Under the pieces are notes generated by a model that saw only the letters and a list, made by a program, of their open reading frames with translations, was not told where the DNA came from and searched no databases. From NCBI RefSeq assembly GCF_900105595.1, contig NZ_LT629784.1:2294001-2358000 (forward strand): 64,000 nucleotides of DNA, read 5' to 3'. Shown piece by piece: positions 53,034-62,961 of this stretch. Each line of letters opens with the position of its first letter. Position 1 is the first letter of the stretch. Source of the DNA: Stappia sp. ES.058. Its GTDB lineage: Bacteria > Pseudomonadota > Alphaproteobacteria > Rhizobiales > Stappiaceae. The translations under genes were made by a program, and so were the position numbers.

Positions 53034-54181
53034 GCGATCAGCGATCCGAACCGGCACGCACCCGCGTGCTGACGGATCGCCAGCGGCTCGCCTGGCTGCG
53101 CCTTATCCGCTCCGAGAATGTCGGACCGGTGACCTTTCGCGCGCTCATCAACCACGCCGGGTCGGCGGAAGCCGCCATCAAGGCCTTGCCCGACCTGTCG
53201 CGACGGGGCGGAAAACGAACGATCCGGGTGTTCTCGCAAGGCGATGCCGAGGACGAGATCGAAGCGCTTGAGAAGATGGGCGGCCGGCTGCGTGCGCTGG
53301 GCGAATACGGGTACCCGCCGCTCCTGCGGTATGTGGATGGGGCACCGCCGCTCATCAGTGTTCGCGGCAGCGACGACCGCCTCGCCGAAGACGCAACAAT
53401 CGCCATGGTCGGCGCCCGGAATGCCTCGCTGGCCGGCCTGAAGATCGCCGGCGAAATCGCCACCGGTCTTGGCGCGGCCGGATACACGATCGTCTCCGGA
53501 CTGGCACGCGGCATCGACGCCGCGGCCCATCGCGCCGCGCTTGCCAGCGGAACCGTCGCCGTCATGGCGGGCGGGATCGATGTGATCTATCCGGTTGAAA
53601 ACCGCGATCTTCATTGGTCCCTTCTGGAAAACGACGGCGCGGTCATCAGCGAGATGCCACTCGGATGGAAACCGCGCAGCCGGGACTTCCCGCGGCGCAA
53701 CCGTCTGATATCCGGCGTATCTCTCGCAACCGTTCTGATAGAGGCCGCGCGCGCCTCAGGCTCGCTGCACACTGCGCGTTTTGCTGCAGAACAGAATCGG
53801 GACGTTCTTGCCGTGCCGGGATCTCCCCTCGATCCGCGCTCGGAGGGCGGCAACCGCCTGATCCGGGACGGCGCGACACTTGTCACCAGCGCCAGCGATA
53901 TCCTGGAGAGTCTCGGGCCGCGACGTCCCTTTCCCGAGCCGCCGTCGATCGAGATCGAAGAGCCCGGACGCGATGCCGAGCCACACCGCATTCGGGTTGC
54001 CGAAAATGATCGGGGGCGGGTGCTGTCGGCGCTCGGCGGTGCGCCTGTGGAGATCGACGAACTGATCCGCTACACCGAGCTGGAAGCCCGTATCGTTCAT
54101 GTCATCTTGCTGGAATTGGAACTGGCCGGCCGCCTGGAACGCCACCCCGGGCAGAAGGTAAGCCTGATCGACAGCAGATAG
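53030..54181 (+). CDS. dprA: DNA-processing protein DprA
   Basis: 383 residues; ATG overlaps the plsY stop (ATGA). The Rossmann core is seen in [66 protein letters not shown] and [23 protein letters not shown]. The C-terminal DML1-like winged helix ([20 protein letters not shown]) is also present. DprA loads RecA on incoming single-stranded DNA in transformation. Confidence 0.95.
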   Translation: MSDQRSEPARTRVLTDRQRLAWLRLIRSENVGPVTFRALINHAGSAEAAIKALPDLSRRGGKRTIRVFSQGDAEDEIEALEKMGGRLRALGEYGYPPLLRYVDGAPPLISVRGSDDRLAEDATIAMVGARNASLAGLKIAGEIATGLGAAGYTIVSGLARGIDAAAHRAALASGTVAVMAGGIDVIYPVENRDLHWSLLENDGAVISEMPLGWKPRSRDFPRRNRLISGVSLATVLIEAARASGSLHTARFAAEQNRDVLAVPGSPLDPRSEGGNRLIRDGATLVTSASDILESLGPRRPFPEPPSIEIEEPGRDAEPHRIRVAENDRGRVLSALGGAPVEIDELIRYTELEARIVHVILLELELAGRLERHPGQKVSLIDSR

Positions 54182-54426
54182 ACCAAGGGCGAACCGGGCC
54201 CGGCCAAACAGGGAAAACGGCGTCAAAACCCTGTCCTGCTCCGGCACGAGCCTCCCGTATCCCTCACCCCCGCGTCAGGAACCGATGTGCCGGACAGACA
54301 ACATGCGCGCCGGCGCAGGTGTTCGAACGCCCGCCGCCACCGAAGCCCGATGGCGGATCGACCGGCAGAGCCTCCAAACCGCACAGCCGACCGAAAACGC
54401 GCGACCGACTCCGGATACGTCGATCC

Positions 54427-54524
54427 CTGAAAATTTCAGGTTGTATTTTAATAAAATACACCAAAATTGAATTTTGGGCGCCGAAATCTGCAGGTGAATT
54501 TAGAAAATTTTTAAATGCAACCTG
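54427..54524. repeat. Array of four consecutive palindromes in AT-rich DNA
   Basis: Three perfect palindromes with a one-base centre follow one another: CTGAAA-A-TTTCAG (54427-54439), TGTATTTTA-A-TAAAATACA (54442-54460) and, directly abutting, CCAAAATT-G-AATTTTGG (54461-54477). A fourth, imperfect one spans 54491-54524 (CAGGT...ACCTG arms). The odd centres look more like protein-binding sites than loops. They lie between dprA and a small convergent gene. Confidence 0.6.
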
Positions 54525-54548
54525 AGGACGCACCTTGACTCGCGTTAT

Positions 54549-54728
54549 TCAAATATCTTCATGCTTTTGAAATTCAGCGTGTTTGTCATATGCTTCGACA
54601 CGTGCCATTTCGAGTAAATAAGCTAAGAATGTCAAATCGTTATTTGTTGCCAAGTCCCGTAGCTCACGGCATATCTGGGCCGAGTATCTTGCGGCTTCAG
54701 CTCGGTCTGATGGAGATTCTAACGGCAT
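54549..54728 (-). CDS. Small conserved alphaproteobacterial protein
   Basis: 59 residues from ATG 54728 (the frame is open to 54782). The pattern is RYSAQICRELRDLATNNDLT then FLAYLLEMARVEAYDK, which I recall from small, uncharacterised Hyphomicrobiales proteins with a YIAQI-ELR-LA...LAYLLEMARVEA motif. Two amphipathic helices are predicted. Function is unknown. Confidence 0.7.
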   Translation of the reverse strand: MPLESPSDRAEAARYSAQICRELRDLATNNDLTFLAYLLEMARVEAYDKHAEFQKHEDI

Positions 54729-55023
54729 TGTGTGACCTGGACGTTGGCCGCATAAAGCGGTTGTCGGTATAATTACAACCAAAAGTTTTCTAATTCCATA
54801 CTACACGTCATTTGCAACCGGGCGCAAGGTTCGGGTCGCCGGCAACCGTCGCTCCAGCCATTTCCCGTCGACGGAAATGCATCACTTGACCCAGGCGGTA
54901 CGAATGGTCATTTGACAGCTGCTATCTAATTGAGGGATCGTCCGGCGCCATTCCTGCGCGTCGGAGCCGCGCGTCATCGCGCCGCCCGTGCCGCAAGGCG
55001 CTTCTTTTCCTGCTTGGGGTCTC

Positions 55024-57743
55024 ATGAATATCGTCATTGTTGAATCGCCGGCCAAGGCCAAGACCATCAACAAGTATCTGGGGTCGGACTATCATGTCCT
55101 CGCCTCCTACGGGCACGTGCGCGACCTGCCCGCGAAGGACGGATCGGTCCGCCCCGACGAAGACTTCGAGATGAGCTGGGATGTCGACGCGAAGTCGCAG
55201 AAGCGCCTTAGCGACATTGCCAAGGCCGTGAAGGGCGCCGACCGCCTGATCCTCGCCACTGACCCCGACCGCGAGGGGGAAGCGATTTCCTGGCACGTCC
55301 TTGAGGTCTTGCGCAAGAAACGACTGCTGAAGGACATGCCCGTCCAGCGTGTCGTGTTCAACGCCATCACGAAAAAGTCCATTCTCGAGGCAATGGAAAA
55401 CCCGCGCGACATCGACGAACCGCTTGTCGATGCGTATCTCGCGCGCCGTGCGCTCGACTATCTCGTCGGTTTCACGCTCTCTCCCGTCTTGTGGCGCAAG
55501 CTCCCCGGCGCCCGTTCCGCCGGGCGGGTTCAATCCGTGGCGCTGCGCCTTGTCTGCGACCGGGAAAGCGAGATCGAACGCTTCGTCAGCCAGGAGTACT
55601 GGTCCGTCCTGGCCAATCTGAAGACAGCGGAAGGGTCCGCATTCCAGGCCCGTATCGCAGCGTTCAACGGCAAGAAGCTTGCGCGCCTCGGCATCGGATC
55701 GAAGGCGGAGGCGGATGAGATCGCCGCCCATCTGAACGCGGCCTCTCTCGACGTGTCGAGCGTGGAATCCAAGCCGCAGCGCCGACATCCGGCGGCCCCC
55801 TTCACCACCTCCACGCTTCAGCAAGAGGCCTCGCGCAAGCACGGCTTTGCAGCGGCACGCACCATGCAGGTCGCGCAAAAGCTCTATGAAGGCGCCGACA
55901 TCGGCGGCGAAACCGTTGGCCTCATCACCTATATGAGAACGGATGGCGTGCAGATCGCCGGCGAGGCGATCGCATCGGCGCGCGAGGTAATCGGGTCCAA
56001 TTACGGCGCTGACTATGTGCCCGAAAAGCCGCGCCATTATTCCTCGAAAGCGAAGAATGCGCAGGAAGCCCACGAGGCAATCCGGCCCACGGACCTGACG
56101 AGACATCCGCGCGATGTCGCGCGCTATCTCGATCCGGACGCCGCCCGACTTTATGAACTCGTCTGGAAGCGCACCATCGCCTCTCAGATGGAATCAGCGG
56201 TTCTGGAGCGCACCACCGTCGACATCGACGCCAAGGCGGGGGGAAGACCGCGACCTTGCGCGCGACCGGGTCCGTCGTACGATTCGACGGCTTCTTCGCC
56301 CTCTATCAGGAGGGCAAGGATGACGAGGAAGACGAGGAGGGCCGCCGGCTGCCCGCGATGACGCAGGGCGAGATCGTCAGCCGAACGTCGATCGAGACCG
56401 CCCAGCATTTCACCGAGCCCCCGGCGCGCTTTACCGAAGCGACACTGGTAAAGAAGATGGAAGAGCTCGGTATCGGCCGTCCCTCCACCTATGCCTCGAC
56501 GCTTCAGACCCTGCGCGACCGCGACTATGTGGAGATCGACGGAAAGCGGCTGATCCCGCAGGACAAGGGCCGTTTGGTCATCGCCTTCCTCGAAAGCTTC
56601 TTCGACCGCTACGTCGAGTATGATTTCACTGCCGCGCTTGAGGAAAAGCTCGACCGCATCTCCGCCGGCGAATTGTCATGGAAGGACGTCTTGCGCGATT
56701 TCTGGCGTGAATTTTCGGCTTCGGTGCATGATATCAAGGACCTCAGGGTCTCCGAGGTGCTCGATTCCCTCAACGAAATGCTCGCGGCCCATGTCTTTCC
56801 CGATCAGGGCAATGGCGAGGACCCGCGCAAATGCCCGGCCTGCGGCGAAGGCCGCCTGTCGCTCAAGGTCAGCCGTTTCGGCGCCTTCGTGGGGTGTTCG
56901 AACTACGACAAGGACAAGCTGGCAGGCAAAACGCCCAACGAGAATCCGCCCCACTGCGGATACACGCGCCAACTGTCGGCAAACGGCCAGAACGGCGACA
57001 CCGAAATGGCCGACGGTCCCAAGATCCTCGGGCAGGATCCGGCGAGCGGCCTGGATGTCAGCCTGCGCACCGGCCGTTTCGGTCCCTATGTGCAACTCGG
57101 CGAGGAAGCCAAGCCCAAGCGCGCGTCGTTGCCGCGCGGCTGGCAAGCGTCGGAAATCGACCTCGACAAGGCGCTTCAACTGCTGTCGCTTCCCCGCGAG
57201 GTCGGCCCGCATCCCGAAGACGGCAAGGAGATCCTCGCCGGCATTGGCCGCTACGGTCCTTTTGTTCTGCATGACGGCACATATGCGAACCTGGAAAGCC
57301 CGGAAGAAGTCTTCAGCGTCGGCATCAACCGCGCAGTCGATGCTCTGGCGCAAAAGCGTGCGAAGGCCGGTCGCGGCCGGGGCAACACGCCGCCGCTGAA
57401 GGAACTGGGCGATCACCCCGATGGCGGCCCGATCACCGTCCAGGACGGGCGCTACGGACCGTACGTGAAATGGGCCAAGGTCAATGCGACACTTCCCAAG
57501 GGAAGCGACCCGCAGGCTGTCACCGTCGACGAGGCGCTGGCGCTGATCGCTGCCAAGATCGAGAAGACGGGCAAGGGCAAACCGGCGGCCAAGAAGGCGA
57601 CCGCAAAAAAGCCGGCTGCAAAGAAGCCCGCCGCGAAGAAAACGACCGCCAAGGCGACCGCGACGAAAAAGCCGGCCGCGAAGAAGACCACCGCAAAGAA
57701 GACCGCCACCGCCAAAAAGGCCGTGGCAGAGGATGACGCTTGA
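55024..57743 (+). CDS. topA: DNA topoisomerase I, frameshifted in a G run
   Basis: The gene starts at ATG 55024 and would encode about 906 residues, but the frame changes at the G run 56238-56243. The first part ends DIDAKAGG and then runs into an unrelated tail; the second part resumes with LRATGSVVRFDGFFALYQEG in another frame, so one base is missing. The TOPRIM domain has IVESPAKAKTI and TDPDREGEAISWH; the active-site tyrosine is Tyr303 in LITYMRTDG; zinc-finger cysteines (CPACGEG) and a Lys/Ala-rich tail follow. Since topA is essential, a sequencing error is the most likely cause. The stop overlaps the rnr start. Confidence 0.9.
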
Positions 57744-60088
57744 CCGCCAACCGCCCGAAGAAAACGAAACCGAAGAAAACGGCGACGAAATCGGCCGGCA
57801 CCTCGCAAATGCCGGGACGCGACGAGATCATGGCCTTCGTCGCCGACAATCCGGGCAAGGCGGGGAAGCGCGAAATCGCGCGGCATTTCGGCATCATCGG
57901 AGGCGCGCGGATCTATCTGAAGCGCCTCCTGCGCGAAATGGCCGACGACGGGTTGCTTGAAAAGCGGCAAAAGAAACTCATCAGGGCCGGCGACCTCCCC
58001 TCGGTGCTGGTCGTCACGGTCGTCGCGCGCGATGCCGATGGAGAATTGATCGCCGAGCCGGCCAGTTGGGACGTGGACGAACAGGGGGTTCCGCCGAAAA
58101 TCCTCGTCGTGCCGGAGCGCCGCAAAAGCCAGCCGCGCACCGCCGGACTGGGCGACCGGCTGCTCGTGCGCCTGAGCTCCGACGAGACGGGGCCCGAGGC
58201 AAGCCGGGCCGGACGGATCATCAAGCTGCTGGAACGTCAGGCCGCTTCCATTCTCGGCATCCTGCGCACGGCGCGCGGACGCACCTTCCTGGAGCCGATC
58301 GAACGCAAGCAGCGCGAACTCGACATCGACACCAGCGACCTGAAAGGCGCGGAGGACGGCGACCTCATCTCCGTCACCACCACCAAAGGCCCGGGCCGTT
58401 ACGGCGACACGCGCGCCAAGGTGCTCAAGCGCATCGGCGCGATGCATTCGGAAATGGCGGTTTCCGAAATCGCCCTGCACACCCATGGCATTCCGCACCG
58501 CTTCCCCGACCGGGTTGTCGAGGCGGCCGAACAGGCTGTGCCTGCAACGCTCAAGGGCCGCGAGGACTGGCGCAAAGTGCCGCTGATCACCATCGATCCC
58601 GCCGACGCCAAGGATCATGATGACGCGGTCCATGCCGAGCCGGACCCCGACCCGGACAATCCCGGCGGTCACATCATCACCGTCGCGATCGCTGATGTGG
58701 CCTTCTACGTCCGTCCCGGCGAACCGCTCGACCGGGAAGCCCATCTGCGCGGCAACTCGGTCTATTTCCCCGACCGGGTGATCCCGATGTTGCCGGAAAA
58801 GCTCTCCAACGGCCTGTGCTCGCTAAAGGAAGGCGAAGACCGGGCCGCGATGGCCGTGCGCATGACCCTTGATGCGAGCGGACAGAAGAAGAGCCACAGC
58901 TTCCACCGTGTGATGATGCGCTCAGCGGTCAAGCTCTCCTACCAACAGGCGCAAGGGGCCATCGACGGCGAGCCGGATCACACGAGCGACGCCGTGCTGA
59001 ACGACATCCTCAAGCCGCTCTGGGCCGCCTACGAGAGCCTGAAGACGGCGAGACACGACCGAGAACCGCTGGATCTCGACCTGCCGGAGCGCAAAATCCG
59101 CCTGAAGGAGGATGGCACCGTCAGAGATGTCTTCGTCCCCGAACGCCTTGACGCGCACAAGCTGATCGAGGAATTCATGATCCAGGCGAATGTCGCAGCG
59201 GCGGAGACACTCGAGAAGGCCGGCATCCCTTTGCTCTACAGGATCCACGACGCCTCCAGCCCGGAAAAGCTCGAGGCGCTGAAGGAATTCCTGTCGACGC
59301 TCGACATCAAGCTCGCGTCGTCCGGCGGCCTGCGTCCCGCCGCGTTCAATGGCATCTTGCGGAAGGTGAAGGGCCTGCCCGACGCCGAACTGGTCAACCA
59401 GGTCATTTTGCGCAGTCAGGCGCAGGCAGAGTATTCACCCGACAACATCGGCCATTTCGGGCTCAACCTGAAACGCTATGCGCATTTCACCTCGCCCATC
59501 CGCCGTTATGCCGACCTGATCGTGCACCGGGGCCTGATCCGGGCACTGAAGCTCGGCGACGACGGCTTGCCGGAGGGCATGGAGACGAAGCTGGAAGCCG
59601 TCGGCGCGGATGTGTCCGCCGCCGAACGCCGGGCGATGCTTGCCGAGCGCGACACCGTCGACCGTCTGATCGCCCTGTGGCTGTCGGACCAGGTCGGCGC
59701 CCGTTTCACCGGCCGGATCTCCGGCGTCGTGAAGTCCGGCCTGTTCGTTCGCCTCGACGACACCGGTGCCGACGGGTTCGTGCCCGCCTCCACCATTGGC
59801 GACGATTACTACCACTATGACGAATCGTCGCATTCCATGTCAGGTCGAACCACGGGAGAAACCTTCTCTTTGGGCGACCGCGTCGAGGTGCGACTGGTGG
59901 AAGCAGCCCCCTATGCCGGGTCCCTTCAGTTTGAACTTTTGAGCGAAGGTCACTATCACAAGCGAAAGAGCTCTCGCGAACGCAGCTTTGCGCGGCAAGG
60001 CAAGGGCGCGCGACAGCACAAGGGCCGGCCCCGCAGCGCAAAGAGCGCGCCCGGCCGCAGCCGAAACTCGAAGGGTCCACGGACATGA
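57740..60088 (+). CDS. rnr: Ribonuclease R
   Basis: 782 residues from TTG 57740, which overlaps the topA stop (TTGA); the lysine-rich lead (NRPKKTKPKK) is usual in RNase R and supports this start over ATG 57809. A winged-helix N-terminus (AGKREIARHFGIIG) and cold-shock domains come first. The RNB catalytic centre has IDPADAKDHDDAVH, and the S1 domain (GARFTGRISGVVKSGLFVRL) precedes a basic tail. It degrades structured RNA from the 3' end. Confidence 0.96.
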   Translation: MTANRPKKTKPKKTATKSAGTSQMPGRDEIMAFVADNPGKAGKREIARHFGIIGGARIYLKRLLREMADDGLLEKRQKKLIRAGDLPSVLVVTVVARDADGELIAEPASWDVDEQGVPPKILVVPERRKSQPRTAGLGDRLLVRLSSDETGPEASRAGRIIKLLERQAASILGILRTARGRTFLEPIERKQRELDIDTSDLKGAEDGDLISVTTTKGPGRYGDTRAKVLKRIGAMHSEMAVSEIALHTHGIPHRFPDRVVEAAEQAVPATLKGREDWRKVPLITIDPADAKDHDDAVHAEPDPDPDNPGGHIITVAIADVAFYVRPGEPLDREAHLRGNSVYFPDRVIPMLPEKLSNGLCSLKEGEDRAAMAVRMTLDASGQKKSHSFHRVMMRSAVKLSYQQAQGAIDGEPDHTSDAVLNDILKPLWAAYESLKTARHDREPLDLDLPERKIRLKEDGTVRDVFVPERLDAHKLIEEFMIQANVAAAETLEKAGIPLLYRIHDASSPEKLEALKEFLSTLDIKLASSGGLRPAAFNGILRKVKGLPDAELVNQVILRSQAQAEYSPDNIGHFGLNLKRYAHFTSPIRRYADLIVHRGLIRALKLGDDGLPEGMETKLEAVGADVSAAERRAMLAERDTVDRLIALWLSDQVGARFTGRISGVVKSGLFVRLDDTGADGFVPASTIGDDYYHYDESSHSMSGRTTGETFSLGDRVEVRLVEAAPYAGSLQFELLSEGHYHKRKSSRERSFARQGKGARQHKGRPRSAKSAPGRSRNSKGPRT

Positions 60089-60555
60089 CTGTCACATATG
60101 CCGGACTGACCGATGTATCGCCCGTCCCTGCATCAAAGCCCAAGCGGGATGTCGGCAGGGCAATGCTGCTCGGCGCCAAGGGGCTCTGCCCGAACTGTGG
60201 CCAGGGCCGCCTCTTCGGCAAGTATCTGAAGGTCGAGCCGGGCTGCAAATCCTGCGGCGAGGAACTGCATCACCACCGTGCCGATGATGCCCCCCCCTAT
60301 TTCACGATCTTCATCGTCGGCCATGTCATCCTGCCGATCGCCCTTGCCGTCGAAGTCGCCTTCGTCCCGTCGATGTGGGTGCATTTCGCGCTGTGGCTTC
60401 CCCTCATCGTGATCTCCTCGCTGGTTGCTCTGCCGCCAATCAAGGGCGCGCTCATCGGGCTGCAATGGGCCAACTACATGCACGGCTTCGATCCGAACGC
60501 GATCGGCGACGATCAGCCGATGTACGACTTCGGCGGTGGTCAAGAGGCACGATGA
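60085..60555 (+). CDS. DUF983 family membrane protein
   Basis: 156 residues; ATGA overlap with rnr. GAKGLCPNCGQGRLFGKYLKVEPGCKSCGEEL is the DUF983 zinc-ribbon-like start with four cysteines, followed by two membrane helices (FTIFIVGHVILPIALAVEV and ALWLPLIVISSLVALPPIKG). The family is conserved in Hyphomicrobiales at this place and is of unknown function. Confidence 0.92.
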   Translation: MTVTYAGLTDVSPVPASKPKRDVGRAMLLGAKGLCPNCGQGRLFGKYLKVEPGCKSCGEELHHHRADDAPPYFTIFIVGHVILPIALAVEVAFVPSMWVHFALWLPLIVISSLVALPPIKGALIGLQWANYMHGFDPNAIGDDQPMYDFGGGQEAR

Positions 60556-61295
60556 GCGAGGACCTCGTCCGGCGCCTGTCGGCAACCGAACGCCACATGA
60601 ACAATCCCAACCTGCGTCCGAAGGATGCCGCAACCCTCCTTGTGCTGGACCGCAGCCAGGGCGGAAGTCCCCGCGTTCTCATGGGGCGGCGCCATCAGCG
60701 ACACCGGTTCATGCCGGGCATGTTCGTCTTCCCGGGTGGCCGCGTCGATCCGCAGGACAGCCGCATCCCCGTGACCGGCGCCTATCACCCAGACGTCGCG
60801 TACAAGCTGATGCATGCGATGAAAGGGCCCAAGACAGAGGCCCGCGCACGGGCCTTTACCGTGGCGGCCGCGCGGGAGACCTACGAAGAGGCAGGAGTTC
60901 TGGTCGGCGCAAAGACCGACACGCCCTGGACCGGTACGGGCGACATGGCCGCGTTTTCCGACCGCAGCCTGGTGCCGGACCTTACCCCTGTGCGGGTGAT
61001 CGCCCGCGCGATCACACCACCGCGCCGTCCGAGACGGTTCGACACACGCTTCCTCGCGGTTTTCGCCGATGCAATCGCCGACTGCCTTCCCGAAGGGACC
61101 GGCCCCTCCGGTGAGCTTGAGGACGTTCACTGGCTGACGTTGACCCAGGCCAAGGAACTGGAGTTGCCGACGATCACGCTCACCATCATCGAAGAGCTGG
61201 AAAACCGGCTTCGCAACGATCCGGATCTCGATCCGGCAACACCGGTGCCCTTCTACTACTGGCGTGGCAACGGCTTCACGCGGGAGGAAGTCTGA
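60552..61295 (+). CDS. NUDIX hydrolase
   Basis: 247 residues from ATG 60552, overlapping the DUF983 stop by ATGA. MFVFPGGRVDPQD precedes the NUDIX helix, where AARETYEEAGVLVG carries the REx2Ex2 core; the canonical RE..EE..G pattern is kept. ELEDVHWLTLTQAKEL is the following strand. It probably cleaves a nucleoside-diphosphate-linked compound, perhaps CoA or a sugar nucleotide. Confidence 0.92.
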   Translation: MSEDLVRRLSATERHMNNPNLRPKDAATLLVLDRSQGGSPRVLMGRRHQRHRFMPGMFVFPGGRVDPQDSRIPVTGAYHPDVAYKLMHAMKGPKTEARARAFTVAAARETYEEAGVLVGAKTDTPWTGTGDMAAFSDRSLVPDLTPVRVIARAITPPRRPRRFDTRFLAVFADAIADCLPEGTGPSGELEDVHWLTLTQAKELELPTITLTIIEELENRLRNDPDLDPATPVPFYYWRGNGFTREEV

Positions 61296-61446
61296 CCGGG
61301 TGAAAACCGCCCGCGATCCCGCTTGACTTATGGCGCGCGAAACGTATGGTGCGCGCAAAGTTTCCCAAGATTTCCCGGTGGAACGTCCTCTTCGATCTCT
61401 CGGAGTTCGCGACGCGGTGCCGGACACCAGTGCAAGGACAAGACCG

Positions 61447-61614
61447 ATGGCCAAGGCGAACACCATCAAGATCAAGCTTCTGTCGACTGCAGACACCGGC
61501 TTTTTCTATGTGACCAAGAAGAATTCCCGCACCATGACCGAAAAGATGGTCCAGCGGAAATACGATCCGGTTGCCAAGAAGCACGTCGAATTCCGCGAAG
61601 CCAAGATCAAGTAG
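61447..61614 (+). CDS. rpmG: 50S ribosomal protein L33
   Basis: 55 residues from ATG 61447 with AAGGAC upstream. [20 protein letters not shown], then [20 protein letters not shown] is typical L33. The zinc-binding cysteines found in some paralogs are absent, so this is the C-minus form. A strong intrinsic terminator follows. Confidence 0.97.
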   Translation: MAKANTIKIKLLSTADTGFFYVTKKNSRTMTEKMVQRKYDPVAKKHVEFREAKIK

Positions 61615-61675
61615 CATCTTTGCATTTCGGGCTGGCCATGCGCCGCCAATGCAAAACGATGAAAGCGCCACGACC

Positions 61676-61700
61676 AAAGGCCCCTTCGGGGGCCTTTTTT
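61676..61700 (+). terminator. Rho-independent terminator of rpmG
   Basis: AAAGGCCCC and GGGGCCTTT form a perfect nine-base stem closed by a TTCG tetraloop, the most stable loop type, and the 3' arm runs into six Ts. It stands 61 bases after the rpmG stop. Confidence 0.95.
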
Positions 61701-62304
61701 CGTTGGTTCAAGCGGGGTTTGCCGCGCAGGCCCCGTCTCGCCGAAACGCGGATTGCCTGCCGTGGCCGTGCGAAGACGCCCGCACAGAGCGATCGGAACA
61801 TGACAATCGAAAGCGGCTGAAGACACGTCGCGGAGCGTGAAGAATGCGACCGGTGCTCCCGCAGGCATTTCAAGGAGGCCACTCCTGCCTGCCGGGGCAC
61901 CGGTCAACCCCACGGTGTCAGGAGATGCGGCGGACCTGAACCTTCCGTGGGACGCTGTTGTCGTCCCGTTGCAGCATATGCATCGGGACGATCATGAAAT
62001 GATGCGAGTTGACAAACGGCATCCGTTCACAAGCGGCAGACTATCCAAACGCCATTGCGAATCAATACAAACCCGAAGCCGTTAGCATTTTATTTACAAT
62101 TTATGTAAACGAACGCGGTAAACGCGTGCCGTGCCACCCGGAAAATCGTCGAGACGTTGTGCGACCGCCCCCCTGACACCGTGTCGAAACCGCCCCCCTC
62201 TTGCATCTGCCGACGCGAATGGTTTATTTCAACCAGATACAGCCTAAAGTAGAATTTTGGTTATCCATTGATGAAACAGCATTTTAAACAAGCGGATCGA
62301 TATC
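61701..62304. other. Intergenic, no gene recognised; inverted repeat at 62093-62109
   Basis: Short open frames are present without coding character. TTTACA-N5-TGTAAA at 62093-62109 is a symmetrical site about 195 bases before the DUF2799 lipoprotein gene and could bind a regulator. The stretch becomes AT-rich around 62080-62110 and again at 62220-62285. Confidence 0.45.
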
Positions 62305-62946
62305 ATGAGATTCTGGGCCCATGCCGTTGCGGTCTGTGCCGCCCCCCTCTTCCTGGCGGGCTGCGCGACCGTCTCCCGCGAACAATGCGAGGCCGGCGAC
62401 TGGCCGGCTATCGGCCAGACCCACGCCTTGCAGGGATACCCGGCGTCGCGCCTGCAGAAGGTTGTCGAGGATTGCGGACGCCACTCGATTGCCGTCGACA
62501 CGGACGCCTATATGCAGGGCTGGCGCATGGGTGTGCGCGCCTACTGCACGCCGCGACGCGGCTTCGAGGACGGACGCGGCGGCAAGCGTCCTTCGTTTTC
62601 ATGCCCGGCGGACCTCGCGCCCGACTATGACGATGCGCGCCAGCTCGGCAGCCGGCTCAAGGACGCGGACGACCGCGTCGGCTTTCAGGAGAGCGACCTC
62701 GACACCGCCCAGCGCGAGATCGACAGGCTCAGCGACAGCCTCGCCGCACTCGACTGTACTCAAAAGACCAAAGCGGAGCGATTTTCCTGCCGCGCGGAAC
62801 GCGCGGACCTCCGCGATCGGCTTTCCAGTGCGCGCTACGGCATGGATTCGGCCCGGTGGTCGCTGCGCGAGGCGCGACGCGAACGCGATGCGGTGTTCGA
62901 AGAGGTCACGGCGGCCTATGCCCGCCGCTTCTCGGTCCGTCCGTAA
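62305..62946 (+). CDS. DUF2799 family lipoprotein
   Basis: 213 residues. A lipoprotein signal (MRFWAHAVAVCAAPLFLAGC) puts the lipobox LAGC at 17-20, with Cys20 the lipidation site. The mature part has QCEAGDWPAIGQTHALQGY, GWRMGVRAYCTPRRGFEDGR, which match DUF2799. A long charged helix with coiled-coil character follows (about 125-200). It is likely anchored in the outer membrane. Confidence 0.92.
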   Translation: MRFWAHAVAVCAAPLFLAGCATVSREQCEAGDWPAIGQTHALQGYPASRLQKVVEDCGRHSIAVDTDAYMQGWRMGVRAYCTPRRGFEDGRGGKRPSFSCPADLAPDYDDARQLGSRLKDADDRVGFQESDLDTAQREIDRLSDSLAALDCTQKTKAERFSCRAERADLRDRLSSARYGMDSARWSLREARRERDAVFEEVTAAYARRFSVRP

Positions 62947-62961
62947 ACCAATCGGTGTTCG

